Below, piece after piece: positions 20,256 to 29,796 of a stretch of 64,000 nt of DNA. The stretch covers positions 124,001 through 188,000 of the forward strand of contig NZ_QXFO01000008.1 of NCBI RefSeq assembly GCF_003584105.1. The letters run 5' to 3'. A model generated the notes under the pieces. The model did not search any database. It was not told where the DNA came from and saw only the letters and a list, made by a program, of their open reading frames with translations. The position numbers and the translations under genes are program-made. The DNA comes from Flagellimonas taeanensis (GTDB taxonomy: Bacteria; Bacteroidota; Bacteroidia; Flavobacteriales; Flavobacteriaceae). The first letter of the stretch is position 1. The number at the start of each line of letters is the position of its first letter.

Positions 20256-21320
20256 ATGACTAAAAATAACAGTCTGAAAAGAGTGGTAACGTTCGGGGAG
20301 ATCATGCTGCGCCTTTCGCCAGAAGGCTTCTTGCGCTTCTCCCAGGCCAACAGTTTTGAAGTGGTCTATGGAGGGGGGGAGTCCAATGTGGCGGTCTCCC
20401 TGGCCAATTATGGGGTCCCGGTGGACTTTGTGACCCGCCTTCCGAAGAACGACATCGGGGAATGCGCCCTGATGGAGCTGCGCAAGCGGGGAGTGGGCAC
20501 GGACAAGATTATCTATGGCGGCGACCGTTTGGGCATCTACTTTTTGGAGACCGGGGCAGTGAGCCGCGGCAGCAAAGTGGTCTATGACCGGGCACACTCT
20601 GCCATGGCGGAGATCGGCCCGGGCATGGTGGACTGGGACAAGGTATTCGAAGGGGCCGGATGGTTCCACTGGACGGGGATCACCCCCGCGATATCCCAAG
20701 GAGCTGCGGATGCCTGCCTGGAAGCCGTGAAGGCGGCCAGCCAGAAGGGGATTACCATCTCCACGGACCTGAACTACCGGGCCAAGCTCTGGAAGTACTG
20801 CAACGATGCGAAGCGAGAAGAAATCATGTCGGAGCTTACCTCGTACTGCGATGTGATACTGGGCAACGAGGAAGATGCGGAGAAACACTTTGGCATCAAG
20901 CCGGAAGGGCTTGATATCACCACCCAAGGGGAACATGTGGAAGCAGCGGCGTTCCTATCGGTCTGCAAGCAGATGATGGAAAAATTTCCCAAGGCAAAGA
21001 AGGTAATCACCACCCTGAGGGGTTCCATAAGTGCCTCGCACAACACTTGGGCAGGCGTACTGTACGATGGCAAGAAGATGTACGAGACCCGTCAGTACCA
21101 GATCACGGACATCGTGGACCGTGTGGGCGGAGGGGACAGCTTCATGGGCGGCCTCATCTATGGGTTGATGAAATACGAAGGGGACGACCAAAAGGCACTC
21201 GACTTTGCCGTGGCTGCCTCTTGCCTGAAGCATACCATCAAGGGGGATGCGAACCTTGTAACGGTGGACGAAGTCGAAAAATTGATGGGAGGGGATGCCT
21301 CGGGAAGAGTGGCAAGATGA
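20256..21320 (+). CDS. kdgK: 2-keto-3-deoxygluconate kinase (PfkB family)
   Basis: The 354-residue sugar kinase should phosphorylate KDG to KDPG. It has the PfkB N-terminal signature around VVYGGGESNVAVSLANYG and the C-terminal signature DRVGGGDSFMGGLIYG with catalytic Asp near 294. The frame is open to 20229, but the ATG at 20256 is one base after the uxaC stop and gives the family N-terminus. By eye it reaches about 60% G+C (20400-20520), with a codon choice unlike the neighbouring eda gene (about 40% in places). This suggests separate origin or replacement of this one gene. Confidence 0.93.
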   Translation: MTKNNSLKRVVTFGEIMLRLSPEGFLRFSQANSFEVVYGGGESNVAVSLANYGVPVDFVTRLPKNDIGECALMELRKRGVGTDKIIYGGDRLGIYFLETGAVSRGSKVVYDRAHSAMAEIGPGMVDWDKVFEGAGWFHWTGITPAISQGAADACLEAVKAASQKGITISTDLNYRAKLWKYCNDAKREEIMSELTSYCDVILGNEEDAEKHFGIKPEGLDITTQGEHVEAAAFLSVCKQMMEKFPKAKKVITTLRGSISASHNTWAGVLYDGKKMYETRQYQITDIVDRVGGGDSFMGGLIYGLMKYEGDDQKALDFAVAASCLKHTIKGDANLVTVDEVEKLMGGDASGRVAR

Positions 21321-21402
21321 AAAAAATAGGTTGTTCAGTTAGTTTTTTAATTGGTGCCAGGGCGGGAAATTTCCTTGTCCTGGTGCCTAAAAAAAGTAAA
21401 GT

Positions 21403-22080
21403 ATGGCACAATATTCAAGAATTGAAGTGCTGAACACAATGATCAGTACCGGAATGGTACCCTTGTTCTATAATAAAGACATTGATTTGGGCAAAAAAGT
21501 AATCAAAGCTTGTTATGAAGGGGGAGCACGGCTTATGGAGTTTACGGCCAGGGGAGATTTTGCTTTTGAGGTTTTTTCAGAACTAAACAAATATGCTGTC
21601 AAAGAACTACCTGGAATGATCATGGGGGTTGGGTCGATAACCGATGCGGGTGCCGCAAGTCTTTTTATGCAGATGGGAGCAAATTTTATAGTTACACCTT
21701 CATTACGGGAAGACATTGCAAGGGTCTGTAACCGCAGAAAAATATTATGGTCCCCAGGTTGTGGCTCTTTGACTGAAATCAATAGAGCGGAAGAATTGGG
21801 ATGTGAAGTGATCAAACTATTTCCAGGCGACACATATGGGCCAGGATTTGTCAAGGCCATTAAGGGTCCCCAACCTTGGACCAGTATCATGCCGACTGGT
21901 GGGGTGGGAATCGATGAACCAAACCTGAAAATGTGGTTTGATGCCGGTGTCACCTGTGTCGGTATGGGCTCCAAATTGATTTCCAAAGAAGTTTTGGAGC
22001 AAAAGGATTTTGGAGGTTTACGGCAAAGTGTGGCTGACATACTGAAATTGATAGCAACAATAAGGAAAGAACGACAATGA
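21403..22080 (+). CDS. eda: KDPG/KHG aldolase
   Basis: This 225-residue class I aldolase splits KDPG to pyruvate and glyceraldehyde-3-phosphate, the last step of the uronate route. The Schiff-base Lys is near 138 in CEVIKLFPGDTYGPG; the phosphate site appears as MPTGGVGI; and ME-F-T-A-R-G-D near residue 45 holds the catalytic Glu region. It overlaps the TRAP binding-protein gene by 4 bases (ATGA). The 82-base gap from kdgK is the longest break in this gene block and coincides with the G+C change. Confidence 0.95.
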   Translation: MAQYSRIEVLNTMISTGMVPLFYNKDIDLGKKVIKACYEGGARLMEFTARGDFAFEVFSELNKYAVKELPGMIMGVGSITDAGAASLFMQMGANFIVTPSLREDIARVCNRRKILWSPGCGSLTEINRAEELGCEVIKLFPGDTYGPGFVKAIKGPQPWTSIMPTGGVGIDEPNLKMWFDAGVTCVGMGSKLISKEVLEQKDFGGLRQSVADILKLIATIRKERQ

Positions 22081-23057
22081 GGAAGACCCCTATCATTTTT
22101 GTATGGTGGGCCTTGCTTTTTTCAATGGGCTGTAACCAGGAGAGTGGAGTAAAGACCATCCGGTTGGCCCACGGTCTGGATGTGAACCACTCCGTACACA
22201 GGGCCATGGTGCAAATGGGCGAGGACCTCAACAATCTCTCAAACGGAAAGCTGCGAATCGAAATTTATCCCAATCAACAACTCGGCACCGAACGCGAGAT
22301 TTTGGAACTGATACAGTTGGGTAGCCTAGATATGACCAAAGTATCGGTGGCCACTTTGGAGAATTTCGCGCCAAAAACTCGGATTTTGGGACTTCCCTAT
22401 CTGTTTGAAAACAGGAAACATGCCTTTGAGGTGTTGGACGGCCCCATCGGTCAATCACTTTTGGATAATGCAAAGCAGTTTCGATTGAAAGGACTTGGGT
22501 ATTATGATGCCGGTTTCCGAAGTTTTTATACCGAACATGAACCCATAAAAAGCCCTGATGACTTAAAAGGTCTAAAAGTTAGGGTGATGGAAAGCATTAC
22601 CGCCATGGATATGGTCAAGAGTTTGGGCGGTTCCCCGACTCCAATTTCGTGGGGAGAGCTTTATACATCACTCCAGCAAGGCGTTGTGGATGGCGCCGAG
22701 AACAATCCCCCCAGTTTTTACCTTTCAAGACATTATGAAGTCTGTCCATACTACTCATTGGACGAGCATACGTTTTCTCCTGATGTGTTGATTGTGGGTA
22801 CCCAGTTTTGGGACAAATTGTCCGAAGAAGAACAAGGTTGGGTCGACGAAGCGGTTAAAAAATCATTGAAACATCAACGGGAGTTATGGGCCGAGTCGGA
22901 GGCGGAAGCTTTGGAGGAGGTGAAAAAGGCAGGTGTGGAGATTTCGTACCCAGACAAAAAACCTTTCAAGGAGCTGACAAAGGATATGTACAAAGCATAT
23001 GAAGATGATCCTGAGATGAACAAAATGATACAACAAATCAAATCCCTTGCAAACTGA
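22077..23057 (+). CDS. dctP: TRAP transporter substrate-binding protein, lipoprotein (DctP type)
   Basis: The 326-residue DctP-family binding protein feeds substrate to the DctQM permease. It carries a lipoprotein signal with Cys 19 (FSMGCNQES), so it is membrane-tethered rather than free, as is common in Bacteroidota. Family traits are IRLAHGLDVNHSVHRA, LRIEIYPNQQLG, the carboxylate-binding Arg in LKVRVMES and DGAENNPPSFY. TRAP binding proteins recognize organic acids, so glucuronate or an unsaturated uronate is the likely ligand here. It overlaps eda by 4 bases and dctQ by 1 base. Confidence 0.93.
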   Translation: MRKTPIIFVWWALLFSMGCNQESGVKTIRLAHGLDVNHSVHRAMVQMGEDLNNLSNGKLRIEIYPNQQLGTEREILELIQLGSLDMTKVSVATLENFAPKTRILGLPYLFENRKHAFEVLDGPIGQSLLDNAKQFRLKGLGYYDAGFRSFYTEHEPIKSPDDLKGLKVRVMESITAMDMVKSLGGSPTPISWGELYTSLQQGVVDGAENNPPSFYLSRHYEVCPYYSLDEHTFSPDVLIVGTQFWDKLSEEEQGWVDEAVKKSLKHQRELWAESEAEALEEVKKAGVEISYPDKKPFKELTKDMYKAYEDDPEMNKMIQQIKSLAN

Positions 23058-23515
23058 TGGAACTCAAGAAAAAAGTGGATACCGTTTTGGGGCACATCCT
23101 TGTGCTGTTGATGAGCCTTATGGTATTGAATGTGCTATGGCAAGTGTTCAGCAGATATGTTTTGGGACAGCCAAGCGCATTCACCGATGAGTTGGCAAGA
23201 TATCTTATGATATGGTTGGGACTGCTTGGCGCGGCCTACGTATCCGGGAAAAGTGGCCATGTTGCCATCGATATTCTCGCCAAACGCTCCAGTGATAAAA
23301 GGCAGAAGTTATTGAAAAGAATAGTCTGTAGCTGTATCATTCTTTTTTGCCTAACGGCAATGGTCATTGGAGGCAGCTGGTTGGTATTTACCACCTATGA
23401 ATTGAAACAACTTTCACCGGCTTTGGGACTACCTCTTGCATACGTGTACATGGTGATTCCGATCAGTGGGCTTTTGGTGATGTACAACAAAACATGGGAA
23501 ATATTGGAAGCATGA
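23057..23515 (+). CDS. dctQ: TRAP transporter small membrane subunit (DctQ)
   Basis: The 152-residue protein has four predicted membrane helices and the DctQ pattern: VLNVLWQVFSRYVLGQPSAFTDELARYLMIWLGLLGAAYV early, and a late LPLAYVYMVIPISGLL. It forms the small scaffold subunit of the tripartite sodium-driven transporter. Its start codon shares a base with the dctP stop, and its stop overlaps the dctM start by 4 bases. Confidence 0.93.
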   Translation: MELKKKVDTVLGHILVLLMSLMVLNVLWQVFSRYVLGQPSAFTDELARYLMIWLGLLGAAYVSGKSGHVAIDILAKRSSDKRQKLLKRIVCSCIILFCLTAMVIGGSWLVFTTYELKQLSPALGLPLAYVYMVIPISGLLVMYNKTWEILEA

Positions 23516-24816
23516 GCATTATGGAATACATACCACTCCTTGTTTTGATCATCAGTTTTATCGGGCTCTTGGCTATGGGAACCCCAGTGGCCTGGAGTAT
23601 TGCCATTTCATCCTTGTTGACCTTGTTGGTCAGCGTGCCGATGCTACCTGCATTTGCCACAATTTCACAACGTATGGCTACGGGATTGGACAGTTTTGCC
23701 CTCCTGGCCATACCATTCTTTGTGTTGTCGGGTGAATTGATGAACCAAGGCGGTATTGCCCACCGTTTGATTGCCTTTGCAAAGACCTTGGTGGGAGCCC
23801 TGCCAGGAGGTCTTGCCTTGATCAATGTGATATCTGCCATGCTCATGGGGGCCATTGCAGGTTCTGCCTTGGCATCTGCATCGGCCATGGGAAGCATCCT
23901 TGGCCCTGAAATGGAAAAAGAAGGCTATAGTAAAGAGTTTGGTGCCGCCGTCAATATCACTTCGGCAACCACGGGGTTGGTCATTCCACCCAGCAATATT
24001 TTGATTGTGTATTCCTTGGCAAGTGGAGGTGCATCCATAGCGGCACTTTTTTTGGCGGGATATATCCCCGGGTTACTCACTGGTCTGTTACTGATGGTGG
24101 TCGCTATGCTATGGGCCAAGAAAAAGGGCTATGGCAAGGGAGAGCGTAGCACTCCAAAGCAAGTTTTAAAGACCTTTATTGATGCTGTTCCCAGCCTGTT
24201 TCTATTGGTCTTGGTCATTGGGGGCATTGTGGCCGGTATTTTTACGGCTACAGAGGCTTCAGCCATTGCAGTGCTCTATAGCCTGCTCTTGGGATCTATA
24301 TATAAACAAATTACCTTCAATAAACTTCCCAACATCTTTTTGAATGCATCGGCAACCACTGCTATTGTCATGTTATTGATCGGGGCCTCAATGAGCATGT
24401 CCTGGGTATTATCCTTTGAACATATTCCCCAAGAGATCAGTTCTGGACTTTTGTCCATCACCGATAACAAAATAGCGCTGTTGCTCATCATAAACCTGAT
24501 ATTGTTATTTGTGGGTATCTTTATGGATATCACCCCCGCGGTGCTCATATTCACCCCCATATTTTTACCCATTGTTACAAAATTGGGAATAGATCCGGTT
24601 CATTTTGGGATCATCATGATCTTGAACCTTTGTATTGGGTTGTGCACACCTCCGGTGGGTTCTGTGCTTTTTGTTGGAGTAGGCATTGCGAGGACGTCCA
24701 TTGAAAAGGTCATAAAGCCCCTTTTACCGCTGTTCGTGGCCATGATCGTGGCGTTGTTTCTGATTACCTACATCCCCGAATTGGCCCTTTGGCTCCCAAG
24801 GTTGTTCGGATTATAA
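23512..24816 (+). CDS. dctM: TRAP transporter large permease (DctM)
   Basis: The 434-residue DctM subunit has about 12 hydrophobic helices and two characteristic re-entrant stretches: SGSALASASAMGSILGPEM-like GSALASASAMG with ITSATTGLVIPPSN, and the second-half counterpart GLCTPPVGSVLFVGVGIA. It conducts substrate with sodium. The ATG at 23512 overlaps the dctQ stop (ATGA), so it is preferred to the upstream in-frame ATG at 23494, which would overlap dctQ further. Confidence 0.94.
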   Translation: MSIMEYIPLLVLIISFIGLLAMGTPVAWSIAISSLLTLLVSVPMLPAFATISQRMATGLDSFALLAIPFFVLSGELMNQGGIAHRLIAFAKTLVGALPGGLALINVISAMLMGAIAGSALASASAMGSILGPEMEKEGYSKEFGAAVNITSATTGLVIPPSNILIVYSLASGGASIAALFLAGYIPGLLTGLLLMVVAMLWAKKKGYGKGERSTPKQVLKTFIDAVPSLFLLVLVIGGIVAGIFTATEASAIAVLYSLLLGSIYKQITFNKLPNIFLNASATTAIVMLLIGASMSMSWVLSFEHIPQEISSGLLSITDNKIALLLIINLILLFVGIFMDITPAVLIFTPIFLPIVTKLGIDPVHFGIIMILNLCIGLCTPPVGSVLFVGVGIARTSIEKVIKPLLPLFVAMIVALFLITYIPELALWLPRLFGL

Positions 24817-24843
24817 TCGATATAAAATGATAAAAATTAACCA

Positions 24844-26216
24844 ATGATTTATAAAATGAAAAACTTAAAATATGGCATTGTAGCCCTTCTTCTCGGATGG
24901 GCCTGTACCGATGCTCCCAAGGATGACACCCCTTGGATTGATTTATTCGACGGAACGCTTAATGGATGGACGCAAAAAGGAGGGGAGGCCAATTACACCA
25001 TTAAAGAGGATATGATCGTGGGCTCAACCGTACACGACACCCCGAATTCCTTTTTGACCACGGATAAAATGTATGATGACTTTATTCTGGAGTTGGATTA
25101 CAAAGTGGATCCCACCATGAACTCTGGCATCCAGATTCGGAGCAATAGCTTTCCGTACTACCAAAATGGTAGGGTACATGGCTATCAGATTGAGATTGAT
25201 CCTTCGGACAGGGCTTGGAGTGCCGGGATTTACGAGGAGGCCAAAAGGGGATGGTTGGTTCCTTTGACCAATAACAAAAGGGCGCAAGAGGCCTTTATGC
25301 AAAATGAATGGAACCATTATCGCATTGAAGCCATTGGCGATACCTTAAAAACATGGATCAATGGTGTTCCGGCATCGTACTTGATCGACGAAGGGGCGGA
25401 TTCCGGTTTCATCGCCTTGCAAGTGCACAGTATTGGTGACGAACAAAAAGAAGGCACCGAAATTGCTTGGAAAAACATCAAGATTTTGACCGATAGCCTG
25501 CAAAAATATACTACGGAAATGTCCTTGGAACCGGTGATTACAAAGAACAACCTCACCCAACATGAAAAAGAAGAAGGTTGGAAACTACTTTGGGATGGCG
25601 AAACTACGGAAGGTTGGCGCGGTGCCCGTTTGGATGAGTTTCCGGATAAAGGCTGGGAAATGGAAGATGGTGTACTCACCGTTCTATCCACCGGAGGTGA
25701 AGAATCAGCAGCTGGGGGAGATATTGTGACCACCGAGCAATATGGCGATTTTGAACTAAAAGTGGACTTTAAATTGACGGAAGGAGCCAACAGCGGCATC
25801 AAATACTACGTAAACACCGATTTGAACAAAGGACCCGGCTCATCCATTGGACTGGAATACCAAATCCTGGATGATGCCGTCCATCCCGATGCAAAATTGG
25901 GGAATCATGAAGGTAGTCGTACCGTGGCATCTTTGTACGATTTGATTCAAGCTGATATCACAATAAGCCCATCAATCCGATTGGAGAATGGAACACCGCC
26001 CGTATCGTGTCCAAGGACAATCATGTGGAGCATTGGCTCAACGGTATGAAGGTTTTGGAATACGAAAGAGGGAGCGGGGAATACAAAAAACTGGTATTCG
26101 AAAGCAAGTATAAGGTATGGCCCAATTTTGGAGAAGCGGCTACCGGCCCAATCTTATTGCAAGACCACGGGGACAGGGTAAGCTTTAAGAACATCAAGAT
26201 AAAACCATTGGATTAA
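24844..26216 (+). pseudogene. DUF1080 (3-keto-disaccharide hydrolase) lipoprotein, frameshifted
   Basis: Two DUF1080 lectin-like domains are encoded. Domain 1 is at about residues 25-215 (WIDLFDGTLNGW..., NSGIQIRS, HGYQIEI). Domain 2 starts near 245 (WKLLWDGETTEGWRG..., NSGIKYYV, GLEYQILDD). A lipobox is near GWACTD. The first frame stops at 26049, but the true C-terminus ([21 protein letters not shown]..., [10 protein letters not shown]) is read in the -1 frame to 26216. The break lies near 25950-25965, just after SLYDLIQAD, and fits a single missing base. It is either a pseudogene or a sequencing error. DUF1080 proteins act on 3-keto-glycosides or bind glycans, often next to Gfo/Idh/MocA oxidoreductases, as here. 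Confidence 0.85.
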
Positions 26217-26226
26217 ATATAAATAT

Positions 26227-27567
26227 ATGGGAGCGCGAAGAGACTTTATCAAGAAAACAACGATCGCTGCCATTGGCGTGGGACTACCCGGTAGTATCAA
26301 TGCCATGACGGCCAAGAGTTACAACAGTATTTTAGGAGCAAATGATAGGATTCATGTGGCCATTCAGGGTTTGGGCAGGCGCTATGGGGCCTATATCCCT
26401 TCTATAGCGGCCAAGCAGAACAATGTGCGCTTGGACTATCTATGCGATGTTCGGGACAGCCAATTGGAAAAGGCAGTACAACATGTGTCCAAACAAATAA
26501 CGTATGATCCCAAACAGGAAAAAGACATCAGAAAGATTTTGGAGGACAAGGATGTGGATGCGATTTTTATGGCCACGCCAGACCATTGGCACACGCCCGG
26601 AGCCTGTATGGCCATGGAGGCAGGGAAGCATGTTTATTTGGAAAAACCATGCAGCCATAATCCCCATGAAAATGAAATCGTGGTCGCGTGTCAAAAGAAA
26701 TATGATAAGGTGGTCCAAATGGGGAATCAGCAACGATCCTCTCCACAAAGTATCGAAATCATCAACGATATCCACAACGGCATTATCGGGAAGGCCTATA
26801 AAGCAATAGCTTTCTATACTAACGGAAGGGGAGAAGTGCCACTTCCCGTACAAACTACACCACCAGAGGACTTGGATTGGGAACTGTTCCAAGGGCCGGC
26901 CCCAAGAAAAGCATATGAACACGATATCTGGGACTATAACTGGCATTGGTACGGTTGGGATTATGGAACTGCTGAAATGGGCAACAATGCAACACATGAA
27001 CTGGATATGGCCCGATGGGCATTGGACGTGAATTATCCAGAATACGTGGATGTCTTGGCGGGAAAACACCAGTTTGTAGATGATGGTTGGGAAATGTATG
27101 ACACCATGGAGGCAACCTTTAAATTTGCCGATGATAAGGTTATTAAATGGGACGGTAGTAGCCGGAACGCTTATTCTAAGTATGGACGAGACCGAGGGAC
27201 CCTTATTTATGGTTCCGAAGCGGCGGTAATGGTGGACAGGGACGGATATGAACTGTATGACAAAAAAGGAAAATTGATCAAGGAGGAAAAATCTGGGGGC
27301 AACGAAGGAGGAACAGCTTTAGGAGGCGGAGGCGATTTGTCAACGATGCATGCAGTAAATTTCTTAAATGCCATTAGGGGGGAAGAGGATTTGACCTCAC
27401 CCATAGAGATTGGGGCTGTTTCACAAATGCTGACACATTATGCCAATATATCCTATAGGATTAACAAAGGTTTCAATGTGGATGGGAATACAGGTAGGAC
27501 ATTTGATAGAGAAGCAATGGAGCATTGGAAGAGGGATTACGAGCCAGGGTGGGAACCTAAACTTTAA
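26227..27567 (+). CDS. Gfo/Idh/MocA family oxidoreductase, Tat-exported
   Basis: The 446-residue protein has a twin-arginine-like leader (MGARRDFIKKTTIAAIG, residues 1-17), then a Rossmann NAD(P) domain (IHVAIQGLGRRYGAY; normally GxGxxG, here GLGRRYG) and the family motif EKPCSHN with the catalytic-region Lys. The C-terminal substrate domain includes HELDMARWAL. Periplasmic members oxidize sugars to 3-keto sugars or act on glycosides with tightly bound NAD. It follows the broken DUF1080 gene by 10 bases and closes the carbohydrate locus. Confidence 0.9.
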   Translation: MGARRDFIKKTTIAAIGVGLPGSINAMTAKSYNSILGANDRIHVAIQGLGRRYGAYIPSIAAKQNNVRLDYLCDVRDSQLEKAVQHVSKQITYDPKQEKDIRKILEDKDVDAIFMATPDHWHTPGACMAMEAGKHVYLEKPCSHNPHENEIVVACQKKYDKVVQMGNQQRSSPQSIEIINDIHNGIIGKAYKAIAFYTNGRGEVPLPVQTTPPEDLDWELFQGPAPRKAYEHDIWDYNWHWYGWDYGTAEMGNNATHELDMARWALDVNYPEYVDVLAGKHQFVDDGWEMYDTMEATFKFADDKVIKWDGSSRNAYSKYGRDRGTLIYGSEAAVMVDRDGYELYDKKGKLIKEEKSGGNEGGTALGGGGDLSTMHAVNFLNAIRGEEDLTSPIEIGAVSQMLTHYANISYRINKGFNVDGNTGRTFDREAMEHWKRDYEPGWEPKL

Positions 27568-27790
27568 GCATAATTGGATGTTGGACCTGAAATTAAATCT
27601 ACGCCTCATTGGCTAATTCAGCATTTGCTTTTAAGTCTTTATTATATTTTAAGAATCTTTTTCTTTCAGTTCCCTATCTGATTAAGAGTCTTTTTATTAC
27701 GTCCGAAAAAGATATAATGATTACAAGTATGTATATTGGGTCTGGAGGTACAACTTCACCGAATCAGTAGTTTTATTCCTATCTTGGGAC

Positions 27791-28471
27791 ATGGAAAAAT
27801 TGGGCAACATATTGGCAATCTGGTTTCATCGTCAAAGGTCCATGTTTAAAAAGATGAATTCTAAGTTGGGCCATCTTTCTCTTAACCAGCTTTCATTCTT
27901 AATTATAATCCTTTTTGGGTTATTACCACTGACCACCTTTTTTATCATTGCCCATGATAATTTTTATTGGACACAGGTTGTGGCAAGCTATCTTTTAGTA
28001 GTACTGCTTTTTGTCTTAGTCCTTGTGGTAGTAATTGGGTGGTTCAAGGCCAAAGAAATGGCGAATGCAGATGTAGAAGGCTTCTCATTTGTAAGACTAT
28101 CGTTTAAGAAGGTAGACAAGGAATATTTTGGATTTGATGACTCCGATATGGAAAATGTAGAGCTTTTGACAACCCTTTTGCCTTCCAAAGAAAAGATAGT
28201 CATTAGGGAAGTGCCAAAGAACAAGCAATCGGGTAATCTTAGGTTTCTTTTTTCGTTTTTGGACCATATTATTGAAGGGGGCATTCAAGGACTTGGAAAA
28301 GAATCGAGAGACTCACTTTCCAGTTTAGTTCAAAAAAGATTTTCCTTCGATGGCTCCGAAATCAACCAAAATACTTTTGCATCAAGTTACTCAAAATGGT
28401 CACAGAAGACCAAAGAAGGGGATTATGATGATACCCGAAAAGCTATAACCAAAGCCCTGGGCCTCTCCTAA
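27791..28471 (+). CDS. Unknown membrane protein at head of mobilization module
   Basis: I do not recognize this 226-residue protein. Two adjacent membrane helices are clear (about residues 35-56 and 61-82: LSFLIIILFGLLPLTTFFII and VVASYLLVVLLFVLVLVVVI). The C-terminal 140 residues are soluble and hydrophilic. It ends 156 bases before the excisionase-like gene and is on the same strand, so it may belong with the mobilization genes. The 27568-27790 spacer before it holds nothing identifiable. Confidence 0.6.
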   Translation: MEKLGNILAIWFHRQRSMFKKMNSKLGHLSLNQLSFLIIILFGLLPLTTFFIIAHDNFYWTQVVASYLLVVLLFVLVLVVVIGWFKAKEMANADVEGFSFVRLSFKKVDKEYFGFDDSDMENVELLTTLLPSKEKIVIREVPKNKQSGNLRFLFSFLDHIIEGGIQGLGKESRDSLSSLVQKRFSFDGSEINQNTFASSYSKWSQKTKEGDYDDTRKAITKALGLS

Positions 28472-28627
28472 GTACTATAGAATTTTATCCTAACTCCGAA
28501 AACAAAGGGCAATTAAAGCGCAATCTTCATTTCTCTATTTTTCACTTGCATCAGGTGATATATGTTTGTCCCGTACAAAAAAGTAGGCGGCCGTTTACAT
28601 ATTCTCAAATTCCAAAAATCAGAAGTT

Positions 28628-28921
28628 ATGGAAGAACAACAGAATGTGTTGACATTATTGAAAGAAATCAAAACCATCCTTGGCCATCAGAAGAAGGTCA
28701 TGAACGTGGAAGATCTTGCCGCATACACAGGACTTTCCAAAAGCAAGATTTACAAGCTTACTTCCTTAAAGCTCATCCCTATGAGCAATAATAAACATAT
28801 CCGTCAAATATTTTTTGATAAGGATACCATCGACAAATGGTTGATGGGCGATCCAAACCTATCCGATGAGTTTCTTGAAGAGAAGTTCAACCAACAGCTT
28901 CAAAGGAACAAAAACCGTTGA
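28628..28921 (+). CDS. Helix-turn-helix DNA-binding protein, excisionase-like
   Basis: The product is 97 residues. The middle reads VMNVEDLAAYTGLSKSKIYKLTSLKLIPMS, a winged helix-turn-helix of the HTH_17/excisionase type, followed by FDKDTIDKWLM, the usual strand-and-helix end. Such genes accompany mobilization and integrase genes in Bacteroidota elements and act as recombination directionality factors or regulators. The upstream in-frame extension to 28562 is not family-like, so ATG 28628 was chosen. It is far (20 kb) from the integrase but next to the mobilization genes. Confidence 0.8.
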   Translation: MEEQQNVLTLLKEIKTILGHQKKVMNVEDLAAYTGLSKSKIYKLTSLKLIPMSNNKHIRQIFFDKDTIDKWLMGDPNLSDEFLEEKFNQQLQRNKNR

Positions 28922-29206
28922 GTTTATTGATGCCCTTTACTTCAAAGAATAGTATTTCGGTTTTCACGCTTGCGTGAAAAAAGGAATAGCAAGAGGGTGA
29001 TGCGCAAAATGCGCCATCACGGTTGCTTTCGGGTCTTCAACAAGTTGAAAACCAGTGAATTGAAATGATTTTGGAATACTGTGCAAAATCAGGGTATACT
29101 GTAGACTTTTCCGAAATCTACAGTAAACCCTTTGGGAAGCCCTGTAAACACTGGAGATTTTTGACGAAAAAATTGACCCAATTTCACTAAAAAACAAAAT
29201 CGACCT
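28922..29206 (+). other. Candidate oriT region with two stem-loops
   Basis: This 285 bp gap precedes the mobilization genes. TTTTCACGC-TT-GCGTGAAAA at 28961-28980 is a perfect 9 bp inverted repeat. At 28997-29020, GTGATGCGCA pairs with TGCGCCATCAC with one bulged base. Adjacent hairpins directly upstream of the BfmA-like gene are typical of an origin of transfer. The nick site was not identified. The words CACGCTT and ATGCGCAAAA recur in the same order after the relaxase (30860 and 30901). Confidence 0.5.
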
Positions 29207-29791
29207 ATGGAAAAGCAAGAAAGCAATAATAGAACAAAGAAAGGAAGCGGTGGTTATTCCAACATCACGGTAAAGAAGGAAACGGCCACACGCTTTCGCA
29301 GTTATTCAAAGAAGTTCAACAAATCCCATAGTGAGGTATTGGATGGAATGATGCAATACTTCAAGGAGAACAACCTTGACCCTTTTGGTGAGGGAACAAA
29401 GATCATTCTTGAAAGTATCAAAAAGTTGGAGGTGAAGATTATGAAAAAATTCGATAGGCTCATCGCCATTATCAAGAACATGGAAAAGACCAGTATCCGG
29501 CCCACCTATGAAATGATGTTGATACTTTACGAGGCCTATGTAAAGGATGGGAGGAGACCGAGAAGAGAGCCAATCCAAATACAGGAAGAGCGGAAGGACT
29601 TTTTGGAGCCTAGGAATACCGTTCCGAAAACAGAGCACGATAGAATACTAAAAGAATTTGAAAGCTATAAAAAACGTTGCAATGAAATCCTCCATAATGT
29701 GGAGAAGGTAGAACCCATGATGGGAAAGCCGTATTTAAAGATCAATATGGGCATCGGGGATTTTGAAAGTTTGAAATACCAATTAAAATAA
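29207..29791 (+). CDS. Mobilization accessory protein, BfmA/BtgA-like
   Basis: The 194-residue protein starts with GYSNITVKKETATRFRSYSKKFNKS, a ribbon-helix-helix-like DNA-binding segment, followed by SHSEVLDGMMQYFKENN and a basic, coiled-coil-prone C-terminal part. Proteins of this type (BfmA, BtgA) bind oriT and assist the relaxase in mobilizable Bacteroides elements. It ends 5 bases before the relaxase gene. Assignment rests on the N-terminal pattern and on the partner gene. Confidence 0.78.
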   Translation: MEKQESNNRTKKGSGGYSNITVKKETATRFRSYSKKFNKSHSEVLDGMMQYFKENNLDPFGEGTKIILESIKKLEVKIMKKFDRLIAIIKNMEKTSIRPTYEMMLILYEAYVKDGRRPRREPIQIQEERKDFLEPRNTVPKTEHDRILKEFESYKKRCNEILHNVEKVEPMMGKPYLKINMGIGDFESLKYQLK

Positions 29792-29796
29792 CGCTC

